Assembly (NCBI GenBank): GCA_965220715.1
Contig: OZ244843.1
Span: 2,976,001-3,040,000, forward strand
Length of the DNA stretch: 64,000 nt
Source of the DNA: Bin5 sp965220715
GTDB taxonomy: Bacteria > Chloroflexota > Anaerolineae > Caldilineales > Caldilineaceae
Reading direction: 5' to 3'
A program made the translations under genes and the position numbers. Of the stretch, positions 19,818 through 28,847 are shown piece by piece. Positions within the stretch are counted from its first letter, which is position 1; each line of letters opens with the position of its first letter. The notes beneath the pieces were generated by a model. The model was not told the DNA's origin. It searched no databases and saw only the letters and a list, made by a program, of their open reading frames with translations.

Positions 19818-20435
19818 TTAAAGTGACGCCGCGGCTTCAAAGGCGCTTATCTGCTCCTCCTTGTCCAGAAGATAGCCCAGGTCGTCCAAGCCGCGCAGCA
19901 GGCATTGCTTGCGGAATGGATCGATCTCAAATGACCAGGAGCCAACTGAATGCCCGGCCTTACCGCTGGAAAACTCCGCCAGCGTGACGGTCTGGCTTGG
20001 CAGGTCGATATTGATGCTCGTATGCGGTACCTCTTCGACAAGATCAAGCAACTGGCTGACAGTCTCTTCCGGCAATCTGATCGGCAACAGACCGTTCTTC
20101 AGGCTATTGTTGTAGAAGATGTCAGCGAATGCGGGCGAGATAACAGCCCGGAAACCGTACTGGGTGAGTGCCCACACTGCATGTTCACGGCTTGAACCAA
20201 TGCCGAAATTGCGGGCTGCCACCAGGATTTGCGAGCCCTGGTATTGGGGCTGATTGAGTACGAAATCGGGGTTGGGGCTGCCATTGCGCGTGTACCGCCA
20301 CCATGAGAACAGCCCGTCTCCCATGCCTTCCTGCGTGACGGCGGTGAGATAGCGGGCCGGTATGATCTGGTCGGTGTCTACATTCTCGGTTCGCAGGGGC
20401 AGCGCGGTCGACGTCAGCGTGGTGAATGGTTGCAT
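19818..20435 (-). CDS. leuD: 3-isopropylmalate dehydratase small subunit
   Basis: LeuD pairs with LeuC to isomerise 2-isopropylmalate to 3-isopropylmalate, and would also act on citramalate. It is 205 aa. Motifs: TENVDTDQIIPARYL (~20), NFGIGSSREHAVWAL (~75), ISPAFADIFYNNSLKNGLLP (~100). The C-terminal WSFEIDPFRKQCLLRGLDDL is typical of the bacterial LeuD type. Its ATG overlaps the leuC stop as TAATG, so the two are translationally coupled. It is clearly different from the second, shorter LeuD-like protein at 62634-63158. Confidence 0.96.
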   Translation of the reverse strand: MQPFTTLTSTALPLRTENVDTDQIIPARYLTAVTQEGMGDGLFSWWRYTRNGSPNPDFVLNQPQYQGSQILVAARNFGIGSSREHAVWALTQYGFRAVISPAFADIFYNNSLKNGLLPIRLPEETVSQLLDLVEEVPHTSINIDLPSQTVTLAEFSSGKAGHSVGSWSFEIDPFRKQCLLRGLDDLGYLLDKEEQISAFEAAASL

Positions 20436-21838
20436 TACAGAATCTCCCGCACGTCGGTCACGCGCCCGTTGACCGCGGCCGCGGCTGCCATGATTGGACT
20501 CATCAACAGTGAACGGCTACCGGGTCCCTGCCTGCCCATGAAGTTGCGGTTGCTGGTGCTGGCGACGTATTTGCCTTCTCCCGCTTTGTCATCGTTCATC
20601 GCCAGGCACATGCTGCACCCGGCACCTCGCCATTCAAATCCGGCCTCGCTGAAGATGCGGTCCAGTCCCTCGGCTTCGGCTTGCGCCTTGACAGCCTTTG
20701 ACCCGGGCACTACCAGCGCCTGCACATGTTCCGAGACGCGCCGCCCTTTGGCGATGGCCGCGGCCGCGCGCAGGTCTTCGATGCGGCTGTTTGTGCAGGA
20801 GCCAATGAAGACGATATCCACATGCTGGCCTTCTATTGGTTGGCCTTCGGTCAGGCCCATGTAATCGAGGGCGTCTTGGAGGCTGCGTCTTTCCGCTGGG
20901 TCCTCCAGGTCACTTGCCCTGGGAACACGCGCGGTCACCGGCACACCTTGGCCGGGGTTGGTGCCGTAGGTCACCATCGGCGCCAGCGCGGACGCGTCCA
21001 GCGTCAACTCCCGGTCGAATTCAGCATCTTCGTCAGTTTCCAGAGTGCGCCAGTTGGCGACGGCCTTATTCCAGGCGTCGCCCTTGGGCGCGTACATACG
21101 CCCTCTGATGTATTCAAAGGTGGTCTCGTCGGGCGCGATCAGGCCGGCGCGTGCGCCGCCTTCGATACTCATATTGCAGATGGTCATGCGGCTGGCCATG
21201 TCGAGCGCCCGTATCGCCTCGCCGCGGTATTCGAAGACGTAGCCAACGCCACCGGCGGCGCCATTCTTGGCGATGATGGCGAGGATAATGTCTTTAGCCG
21301 TGATCCCCAGGCCCAGGGAGCCTTCAACGTTAATGGCGAATGTCTTTGCTTTTTCTTGCATGAGACATTGCGTTGCCAACACGTAGCCGACTTCGCTGGT
21401 CCCGATGCCGAAAGCAAGCGCGCCGAACGCGCCGTGCGTGCTGGTGTGGCTGTCGCCGCAGACAATCGTCATTCCGGGCTGGGTGACGCCCAATTCCGGG
21501 CCGATGACGTGAACGATGCCCTGGATGTCGCCCTCGATATCGAAGAGAGGTACGTCGAAGTCGGCGCAATTCTCGCGCAGCGCGCGTACCTGGGTGGCGG
21601 CGTCTTCCGGCCAGTCGACCTCTACCGCCCCGATTCGTGTAGGGATGGCGTGGTCCATGGTGGCGAAGGTTTTGTCTGGGCGCCGCACGGGCAGGCCCCG
21701 CTCTCGCAGCGTGGCGAACGCCTGCGGAGAGGTGACTTCATGCACAAGGTGGGCGTCGATGTACAGCACTGCCGGCGCGCCTTCATCCTGCGCGATCACG
21801 TGAGTATCCCAGATTTTCTCGAACAGCGTCGTTCCCAT
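20435..21838 (-). CDS. leuC: 3-isopropylmalate dehydratase large subunit
   Basis: The large, Fe-S-containing subunit of isopropylmalate isomerase. I use the ATG at 21836-21838 (MGTTLFEKIWDTHVI), preceded by AAGGA; a longer frame to 21874 adds a non-conserved 12 residues. The product is 467 aa, normal length. 4Fe-4S ligands are visible in FIGSCTNSRIEDL (~345) and CSMCLAMN (~405). Other landmarks are DAHLVHEVTSPQAF, the HTSTHGAFGALAFGIGTSE motif (~130) and EYRGEAI. It lies 48 nt after gltD and overlaps leuD by one base. Confidence 0.96.
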   Translation of the reverse strand: MGTTLFEKIWDTHVIAQDEGAPAVLYIDAHLVHEVTSPQAFATLRERGLPVRRPDKTFATMDHAIPTRIGAVEVDWPEDAATQVRALRENCADFDVPLFDIEGDIQGIVHVIGPELGVTQPGMTIVCGDSHTSTHGAFGALAFGIGTSEVGYVLATQCLMQEKAKTFAINVEGSLGLGITAKDIILAIIAKNGAAGGVGYVFEYRGEAIRALDMASRMTICNMSIEGGARAGLIAPDETTFEYIRGRMYAPKGDAWNKAVANWRTLETDEDAEFDRELTLDASALAPMVTYGTNPGQGVPVTARVPRASDLEDPAERRSLQDALDYMGLTEGQPIEGQHVDIVFIGSCTNSRIEDLRAAAAIAKGRRVSEHVQALVVPGSKAVKAQAEAEGLDRIFSEAGFEWRGAGCSMCLAMNDDKAGEGKYVASTSNRNFMGRQGPGSRSLLMSPIMAAAAAVNGRVTDVREIL

Positions 21839-21886
21839 TCTCAATATCCTTGCCTGAATCGTCTTTGAATTCAATTCCCTGACCGC

Positions 21887-23386
21887 TTAGGGCAGGCTTG
21901 TCTCTCCCATCAAAAAGCGGTCGCACTCACGTGCTGCGCCGCGTCCTTCATTGATCGCCCATACGACCAGGCTCTGTCCGCGGCGCATGTCGCCGGCGGC
22001 GAAAACGCCGGGAACGTTGGTGGCGAAATTGCCATATTCGGCCTGGGCATTGGAGCGGGCATCTCGGTCAACGCCGAGCTGATCCAGCACCGGATTCTCC
22101 GGCCCCCGAAAGCCCATGGCCAGAAACACCAACTGGGCCGGCCACACTTTCTCAGTGCCAGGCACCTCACGCAACTGGGGGCGTTGGCCGTTTACGCTCG
22201 GCAGCCACTCGATCATGACCGTATGCAACTCCTTCAGCCGGCCATGTTCGTCTCCTACGAATTTCTTGGTGCTGATCAGGAAAGTGCGGGGGTCTTCGCC
22301 AAAGCGCGCCGCGGCCTCAGCGTGACCATAGTCCACCCGAAAGATATTGGGCCATTCGGGCCACGGATTGCTTGCCGCCCGTTCCGGCGGCGGCATGGGC
22401 ATAATTTCGAACATATTGGCACTACTGCATCCGTGCCGCATCGAAGTCCCCAGGCAGTCGTTGCCGGTGTCACCGCCGCCAATTACGATCACGTCTTTGC
22501 CCTCGGCAGAAATGAAGGGATAGCTGAATCCCTCCCCTGGAACTTGGCCGTTCTTGTCGTCCAGGAGATGTTTTGTATTGCCGTGCAGGAACTCCATCGC
22601 AAAATGGACCCCTTCCAACTCTCTACCCTCAATCGGCAGATCATTTGGATTGGTCGCGCCCCCACAGAGTACAATGGCATCGTTTTCTTCCAAGAGACTG
22701 TCGGCGGGAATGTCCGTGCCTATTTCGCAGTTGGTGACGAAGGTCACACCTTCGGCGCGCATCAGATCGACTCTCTCCTCAACCCGCTCCTTTTCCAGCT
22801 TCATGTTAGGTATGCCGTACATCAGCAGCCCGCCGATCCTGTCTGCTCTCTCATAGACGGTGACTGTATGACCGGCAGAGTTGAGTTGCGCGGCGCAGGC
22901 CAGACCCGCCGGCCCGGAGCCGACGACCGCCACTTTCTTACCGGTGCGGACGGCGGGCGGCTGCGGCTGGACCCAGCCCTCTTCGAAGCCTCTGTCGATG
23001 ATCGCGCATTCGATGCTCTTGATTGTTACCGGCGGGTCAATGATGCCCAATGTGCAGGAGCCTTCACAGGGCGCCGGGCAGACACGGCCGGTGAACTCGG
23101 GAAAATTGTTGGTAGCGTGGAGCCGGTCAAGCGCTTCGCGCCAGCGGTTCTGGTAGACCAGATCATTCCACTCCGGGATCAGATTATTAATCGGGCAGCC
23201 ACCCTCCGTCATGGTCCCGGTATGGCAGAAGGGGATGCCGCAGTCCATGCAGCGGGCGCCCTGTTGCTGCAGGTCCAGTGTCGATAAGTGCAGATGAAAC
23301 TCATCCCAATCTTGAATTCGTTCCAGAGGCGGTCGTTCCGGAAAAGGCTGCCGCTCGAATTCAAGAAAGCCGGTAGGTTTTCCCAT
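21887..23386 (-). CDS. gltD: Glutamate synthase small subunit
   Basis: The small subunit of NAD(P)H-dependent GOGAT passes electrons from NAD(P)H to GltB. It is 499 aa. The N-terminal Fe-S domain has GARCMDCGIPFC and GCPINNLIPEW (~46-70), then GRVCPAPCEGSC. The FAD-binding motif is VAVVGSGPAGLACAAQL (~152) and the NAD(P)-binding motif VIVIGGGDTGNDC (~290). The C-terminus has GVFAAGDMRRGQSLVVWAI. It lies 77 nt downstream of gltB and 48 nt upstream of leuC, so the glutamate supply used for transamination is part of the branched-chain amino acid cluster. Confidence 0.96.
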   Translation of the reverse strand: MGKPTGFLEFERQPFPERPPLERIQDWDEFHLHLSTLDLQQQGARCMDCGIPFCHTGTMTEGGCPINNLIPEWNDLVYQNRWREALDRLHATNNFPEFTGRVCPAPCEGSCTLGIIDPPVTIKSIECAIIDRGFEEGWVQPQPPAVRTGKKVAVVGSGPAGLACAAQLNSAGHTVTVYERADRIGGLLMYGIPNMKLEKERVEERVDLMRAEGVTFVTNCEIGTDIPADSLLEENDAIVLCGGATNPNDLPIEGRELEGVHFAMEFLHGNTKHLLDDKNGQVPGEGFSYPFISAEGKDVIVIGGGDTGNDCLGTSMRHGCSSANMFEIMPMPPPERAASNPWPEWPNIFRVDYGHAEAAARFGEDPRTFLISTKKFVGDEHGRLKELHTVMIEWLPSVNGQRPQLREVPGTEKVWPAQLVFLAMGFRGPENPVLDQLGVDRDARSNAQAEYGNFATNVPGVFAAGDMRRGQSLVVWAINEGRGAARECDRFLMGETSLP

Positions 23387-23463
23387 TCGTTAACTCCTGA
23401 CTGCGTATTGCGTTGTAGGTTCCAGTTCGCAATACCGGGTCGAGATTCTTAGTAACGCAATAC

Positions 23464-26400
23464 TCAGTTTCCGCTCACTCGCGCGGCCACATCCTGGCTG
23501 TTGCGTTTGAAAGCGGCCATCAGTGCCTCCGCGCCCTTGAGACCGGTTGCTTCTACTTCGGCAAGGCATTGGAGCATCCGCTTATAGTCTTTCGGCATCA
23601 CTTTGACAAATTTGAGGACGGAGGCATCCCACTCCGAGAGGACCCTTCTGGCCACTTCCGAGTTGGTATAGGCGTAGTGGCGTTGGATCATTTCCCGTAC
23701 TTCGGCGCATTCGTCCGGATCTTCCAGTTTTTCAAGCTCGACCATTTCCAAGTTGGCGCGTCTGCTGAAGCCGACGCCGTCCACCGGTTTCTCGTCGAGG
23801 ACGTAGGCGATGCCGCCCGACATGCCCGCTGCAAAGTTTCGCCCTGTACGTCCGAGTACGACAACCCTTCCGCCGGTCATGTATTCGCAACCGTGGTCGC
23901 CTACACCTTCGATGACCGCATGCATACCGGAGTTGCGCACGCAGAAGCGCTCGCCCGCCATGCCGCGGATGTAGGCCTCGCCGCTGGTCGCGCCGTAAAA
24001 GCCCACGTTGCCGATAATAATATTGTCTTCGGCCTTGAAGGTGGAGCCATAGGGCGGGTAGGCGATGATTTTGCCGCCGGAGAGTCCCTTGCCGAAATAG
24101 TCGTTGCCGTCTCCCTCCAGTTCAAGCGTCATGCCTTTGGGGATAAAGGCGCCGAAACTCTGGCCGGCCGCGCCCTGGAAATGCAACTGGATCGTGTCTG
24201 CGGGCAGTCCTTGCGGCCCGAAGCGGCGGGTGATCTCACTGCCCGTGATTGTGCCGACGACCCGGTTCGTGTTGCGGATCGGCAGCGTGTCCTTCACCTT
24301 CATCAAGGAGAGCTCTGAGCCGTCGCCCTGCTGGGAGTCGTGGGCCCGCTGCACGTCCTCCACGTTGTTTTCCAGCGCTGGCATGCAGAGCTCGAGCAGG
24401 GTCGTATTGTCCAGCGCCTTGTCCAAACCGTGATCCTGCCCGATCTGACAATAGCGTCCCCAGTCATCCGGTACATCTGGCCGGTGCAGGATTGCAGTGA
24501 GGTCGATGCCTTGGGCTTTCCAGTGATTGATCGCCTTTGGCGGATGCAGGCGGTCGGTCCGTCCGATCATTTCGTTAACGGTGCGGAAGCCGAGCTTCGC
24601 CATGTATTCCCGCAACTCCTGGGCCATAAAGTGCATGAAATTGACAACATGCTGGGGATCGCCGGTGAACATTTTGCGCAGTTCCGGGTTTTGGGTAGCG
24701 ACGCCCACGGGGCAGGTATCCAAATGACAGACCCGCATCATAATGCAGCCCAAAGCGACGAGGGGACTTGTGGCAAAGCCATACTCCTCGGCGCCCAACA
24801 GCGCTGCGATGGCAAGGTCGCGGCCGGTCTTGAGCTGGCCGTCGGTCTCTACGACGACGCGGCTGCGCAGATTGTTTATCAGCAGGGTCTGGTGGGTTTC
24901 GGCGACGCCCAATTCCCAGGGGAGGCCGGCATGTTTGATGCTCGTCTGCGGGGAAGCGCCGGTCCCGCCGTCATGGCCGCTGATCAGGATAACGTCGGCA
25001 TGACCCTTGGCGACGCCGGCGGCGACGGTGCCGACGCCCACCTCCGACACCAGTTTGACATTGATGCGGGCGTGATGGTTGGAGTTCTTGAGATCGTGGA
25101 TTAACTCGGCCAAGTCCTCGATCGAGTAGATGTCATGGTGGGGCGGAGGCGAGATTAGACCGACGCCCGGCGTTGAGTGCCGCACTTCGGCGATCCAGGG
25201 GTAGACCTTTTTGCCGGGCAGCTGTCCACCTTCGCCCGGCTTTGCTCCCTGCGCCATCTTGATCTGCAACTCCCTGGCGTTGACAAGATAGTTGCTGGTC
25301 ACGCCGAACCGGGCCGATGCAACCTGCTTGATGGCGCTGTTCTTAGAATCGCCGTTAGGTTCAAGCATATAACGGGCGGGGTCCTCGCCGCCTTCGCCGG
25401 TATTGCTGCGCCCGCCGATGCGATTCATCGCTATCGCCAGGGTCTCGTGCGCCTCTTTACTGATCGAGCCGTAGGACATCGCCCCGGTTTTGAAGCGTTT
25501 GCAGATCGACTCTATCGACTCCACCTCTTCTATGGGAATACTCTGCACGCCGTCAAAGTCAAACTCCAGCAGGCCGCGCAGGTTGCACCACTCTTTGTTC
25601 ATGTGGTCGATATCCTGCGTGTAGCCTTTGAAGGAAGCGTAGTCGTTGTCGCGGGCCGCCTTCTGCAGCAGGTGAACTGTGCGGGGATTGAACAGGTGCA
25701 GTTCGCCGTCTTTGCGCCACTGGTAGTCGCCGCCGGGTGAGAGCAGTTGGCCGCCGTGACCATTGCCATTGGCGGCAGTTAACTCCGCTGTTGCGGATTC
25801 GGGCGAGTGTCCGTTTGTCTGGGCCGACGCATAGAGGCGCACCGGATAGGCGCGATCGTGCCGAATCTTGATCTCGTCATAAATCTCCGGCAGATCAATT
25901 CCCTCGACGCGGCTGGAGGTCCAAGTGAAGTATTTGTCGACCAGATTCTGGCTGAGGCCGAGCGCCTCAAATATCTGTGCCCCGCAGTAGCTCTGAATAG
26001 TCGAAATACCCATTTTCGACAACACTTTGACGACACCTTTCATCGCCGCCTTGACGTAATTGTAAATAGCGGTGTCGTGGTCAATATCGATGAGCAGCCG
26101 GTTCTGGATCATCTGGTCCAGTGTTTCCATCGCCAGATAAGGGTTGACAGCAGTCGCGCCGAAACCGATCAGCAGAGCCAAGTGATGGACCTCACGCGGT
26201 TCGCCTGATTCGACGACCAGCGCTGTTCGGGTGCGCGTTTCGTTACGGATCAGATGGTGGTGCAATCCAGAAGTTGCGAGCAAGGCGGGGATGGGCGCGC
26301 TGCCGGGAGCGACGCCCCGGTCCGAAAGAATCAGGATATTAGTCCCATCCTCGATTGCCTCGGTAGCGGCCTGGAAGAGATCCTCGAGCGCCTGTTCCAG

Positions 26401-28284
26401 CGCTTTAGTTCCACCATTTACGTCGAAGAGAATTGGCAGAGTCTTTGCGCGGAAGCCCTTTGCTTCGCTGCGATCGATATGCTGAATTTTGGCGAGCTCC
26501 TCGTTAGTGAGGATTGGGCGGCTCAATTTTAGCTGGTGGCAGTTTTCGGGCTTAGTTTCAAGCAGGTTCAACTCGGTGCCCATCATCACTTCGGTGGCGG
26601 TAATCAGTTCCTCGCGTATGGCGTCGATAGGAGGATTGGTCACCTGGGCAAAGAGCTGTTTGAAATAGTTGTACAACAGTTGTGAGTGGTTGGACAGGGC
26701 CGCTGCCGGCGTGTCGTTGCCCATTGCGCCCAAAGCTTCGACACCGTCGGTTGCCATTGGCGCTAACAGAATGCGCAACTGCTCGAAGGTATAGCCGAAG
26801 ATCTGCTGTCGTTCGAGCATTGTCACGTGGTCGACGCCAGGCACTTCGACTTCCGGCTGCGGAATATCGTCGAGGCTGACCAAGTGCTTGTCGAGCCACT
26901 CACGGTAGGGATGCGCCGCGGCCATCGTCTCCTTCAGCTCTTCGTCGGAGATGATGCGACCTTCTTCGGTATCGACCAGGAACATTCGCCCCGGTTCCAG
27001 GCGCGACTTTCTGAGGATGCGGTCCGGCTCGATTGGCAGGACGCCGACCTCCGACGCCATCACCACAATGTCGTCTTTGGTGACGCAGTAGCGCGAGGGG
27101 CGCAGGCCGTTGCGGTCCAACACGGCGCCAACGATCTTGCCATCAGTAAAGACCATGGAAGCCGGTCCGTCCCAGGGTTCCATCATCGTGCTGTGGTACT
27201 CGTAGAACGCCTTTTTGGCGTCGCTCATGGTTTCATGCTGCGACCACGGCTCGGGGATCATCATCATCATCGCGTGGGGCAATGAGCGACCTGACAGATA
27301 GAGAAACTCCATAGTCTCGTCGAACTTGGCCGAATCGCTGCCATCCTCATGAATGATCGGCAGCACTTTTCTAATGTCGTCGCCGAACAACTCGCTTTCA
27401 AACTGGGACTGACGGGCGTGCATCCAGTTCTCGTTGCCGCGCAACGTGTTGATTTCACCATTGTGAATCATGTACCGATAGGGGTGGGCGCGCTCCCAAC
27501 TGGGGAAGGTATTGGTGCTGAAGCGGGAGTGGATAACAATCAGCGCCGATTCCATGTCCTCGTCCTGCAGGTCCGGGTAAAACCCCCTGACCTGCGGCGC
27601 CATCAACATGCCCTTATAGACAACCGTACGCGCGGAGAGGCTGGCGACATAAAACGAATTGCCTTCACGTAGTGGGGAGTAGCGGATCTGGTTTTCGGCA
27701 AGTTTGCGTATCACATACAGTTTGCGTTCAAATGCCAGGTCATCATCGCCGGTCAGCCGGTCCGGGTTCCGTCCGATAAAGATCTGGCGGACGACCGGTT
27801 CCCCCAGCCGCGCGGTATGGCCCAACTCCTGATTTTCAGTCGGCACAGTGCGCCAGCCGAGAACCGTCTGGCCTTCGGAGCGGATTATTCTCTCGAAGAG
27901 TTGCTCACACCGGAAGCGGTAGTCCCCTCTTTCCGGGAGGAAGACCATCCCTACCGCATATTCGCCTTCGGACGGCAGATCGATCCCTTCCTCCGCGGCG
28001 ACTTTCTGCATGAATTTGTCCGGCATTTGTATGAGAACGCCGGCTCCGTCGCCGGTGTTCGGCTCGCATCCGCATGCGCCCCTGTGCGCCAGATTGAAGA
28101 GCACTTCCAGACCTTGCGAAACGATTGAGTGCGACTTCTGGCCTTTAATGTTGACGACGAAACCAACACCGCAGGCGTCGTGTTCGTAGCGCGGGTCATA
28201 GAGGCCCTGTTTTTGCGGGAGGCCGGGATGCGAATGGGGGGTAGGATGGTAAGAACAAGAAGGAGTCAGTTGAAACTCTGACAT
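23464..28284 (-). CDS. gltB: Glutamate synthase large subunit
   Basis: GltB transfers the glutamine amide to 2-oxoglutarate, giving two glutamates. It is 1606 aa with the full domain order. A ~37-residue propeptide precedes the catalytic Cys38 in YEHDACGVGFV, followed by the class II glutamine amidotransferase domain to ~430. The central domain follows, then the FMN/synthase barrel (~880-1250) with the 3Fe-4S cysteines CIMMRVCHLDTC near residue 1180. The C-terminal GXGXG beta-helix carries GGRVVVLGRTGRNFAAGMSG. The ATG follows GAGGAGATGTC. It is the first gene of the long cluster and has its own promoter overlapping the end of the upstream ybjQ-like gene. Length is slightly above the usual ~1500. 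Confidence 0.97.
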   Translation of the reverse strand: MSEFQLTPSCSYHPTPHSHPGLPQKQGLYDPRYEHDACGVGFVVNIKGQKSHSIVSQGLEVLFNLAHRGACGCEPNTGDGAGVLIQMPDKFMQKVAAEEGIDLPSEGEYAVGMVFLPERGDYRFRCEQLFERIIRSEGQTVLGWRTVPTENQELGHTARLGEPVVRQIFIGRNPDRLTGDDDLAFERKLYVIRKLAENQIRYSPLREGNSFYVASLSARTVVYKGMLMAPQVRGFYPDLQDEDMESALIVIHSRFSTNTFPSWERAHPYRYMIHNGEINTLRGNENWMHARQSQFESELFGDDIRKVLPIIHEDGSDSAKFDETMEFLYLSGRSLPHAMMMMIPEPWSQHETMSDAKKAFYEYHSTMMEPWDGPASMVFTDGKIVGAVLDRNGLRPSRYCVTKDDIVVMASEVGVLPIEPDRILRKSRLEPGRMFLVDTEEGRIISDEELKETMAAAHPYREWLDKHLVSLDDIPQPEVEVPGVDHVTMLERQQIFGYTFEQLRILLAPMATDGVEALGAMGNDTPAAALSNHSQLLYNYFKQLFAQVTNPPIDAIREELITATEVMMGTELNLLETKPENCHQLKLSRPILTNEELAKIQHIDRSEAKGFRAKTLPILFDVNGGTKALEQALEDLFQAATEAIEDGTNILILSDRGVAPGSAPIPALLATSGLHHHLIRNETRTRTALVVESGEPREVHHLALLIGFGATAVNPYLAMETLDQMIQNRLLIDIDHDTAIYNYVKAAMKGVVKVLSKMGISTIQSYCGAQIFEALGLSQNLVDKYFTWTSSRVEGIDLPEIYDEIKIRHDRAYPVRLYASAQTNGHSPESATAELTAANGNGHGGQLLSPGGDYQWRKDGELHLFNPRTVHLLQKAARDNDYASFKGYTQDIDHMNKEWCNLRGLLEFDFDGVQSIPIEEVESIESICKRFKTGAMSYGSISKEAHETLAIAMNRIGGRSNTGEGGEDPARYMLEPNGDSKNSAIKQVASARFGVTSNYLVNARELQIKMAQGAKPGEGGQLPGKKVYPWIAEVRHSTPGVGLISPPPHHDIYSIEDLAELIHDLKNSNHHARINVKLVSEVGVGTVAAGVAKGHADVILISGHDGGTGASPQTSIKHAGLPWELGVAETHQTLLINNLRSRVVVETDGQLKTGRDLAIAALLGAEEYGFATSPLVALGCIMMRVCHLDTCPVGVATQNPELRKMFTGDPQHVVNFMHFMAQELREYMAKLGFRTVNEMIGRTDRLHPPKAINHWKAQGIDLTAILHRPDVPDDWGRYCQIGQDHGLDKALDNTTLLELCMPALENNVEDVQRAHDSQQGDGSELSLMKVKDTLPIRNTNRVVGTITGSEITRRFGPQGLPADTIQLHFQGAAGQSFGAFIPKGMTLELEGDGNDYFGKGLSGGKIIAYPPYGSTFKAEDNIIIGNVGFYGATSGEAYIRGMAGERFCVRNSGMHAVIEGVGDHGCEYMTGGRVVVLGRTGRNFAAGMSGGIAYVLDEKPVDGVGFSRRANLEMVELEKLEDPDECAEVREMIQRHYAYTNSEVARRVLSEWDASVLKFVKVMPKDYKRMLQCLAEVEATGLKGAEALMAAFKRNSQDVAARVSGN

Positions 28285-28492
28285 AACGACATCTCCTCGA
28301 GAAAGTCTTTAGTTTTGAACCGTTCAAGCAGAGACGGCGACCGAGTGGTTCCTGCTCTGCATCTGGACAGCCCAAACCAGCAACTAATGCGAAGCAAGAG
28401 CGTCTGCAAAGACCGGATGACGTCGTTGTCGAATCGCGAATACCTTGCCTACAGGCATAGTTTAGAGGGATAAACCCATGATCATATCATAT

Positions 28493-28521
28493 AATGTACA
28501 CGAAATTGGGCGGGCCGTCAA
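28493..28521 (-). promoter_or_regulatory. Sigma70-type promoter of the gltB-led cluster
   Basis: On the minus strand TTGACG (28516-28521), a 17-nt spacer and TACATT (28493-28498). The -35 overlaps the stop codon of the upstream gene. This gives a 5' leader of about 200 nt before gltB; I found no known riboswitch or leader peptide in it. Confidence 0.5.
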
Positions 28522-28847
28522 CTTTTAGCCTCCTTAGGGGCAATGCGATAGCCGTTGCCGTAAATTATCACCTCCACACCGCCATCTACGACCAAAGGGT
28601 GGCTGATTTTCACGCCCAGCACGCCGTCATAACCCTGGGCGGCCGCCTTTTCTTGTAGATCGGAAAGGCCTTGCTCGATGGCTTTTGCTATCAGCGCCTC
28701 GTAGTGGGACATTCGTCCGCCAACGAGGTTCCTGATGTTTTCTCGCACATCTTGGACGATATTGGCTGCGTATACGACGACGACCACAAGGAGTTCGCCG
28801 ACTTCAGCGTCGGGGCGGTGAGGCTGATCGAGGGCGATCAAGGTCAT
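28518..28847 (-). CDS. YbjQ/UPF0145-like protein
   Basis: The 109-aa protein has the pattern of the YbjQ (Pfam 01906) family: VYAANIVQDVRENIRNLVGG RMSHYEAL, a central helix of LIAKAIEQGLSDLQEKAAAQGYDGV, then LGVKISHPLV and a final beta strand. The family forms pentamers and its function is uncertain; the 'heavy-metal-binding' label is historical. Its ATG overlaps the stop of the upstream gene (ATGA) and is preceded by GAGGAG, so it is translationally coupled to the two novel membrane-anchored proteins. That coupling suggests a shared role at or under the membrane. It is near the normal length of ~105. Confidence 0.75.
   Translation of the reverse strand: MTLIALDQPHRPDAEVGELLVVVVVYAANIVQDVRENIRNLVGGRMSHYEALIAKAIEQGLSDLQEKAAAQGYDGVLGVKISHPLVVDGGVEVIIYGNGYRIAPKEAKS

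Noticed and set aside
28285..28492. Glutamine riboswitch or leader peptide upstream of gltB
   Set aside because: Only cgttcaagc on the wrong strand resembles the motif, and the tiny ORF on the sense strand (5 codons) has no regulatory codons.
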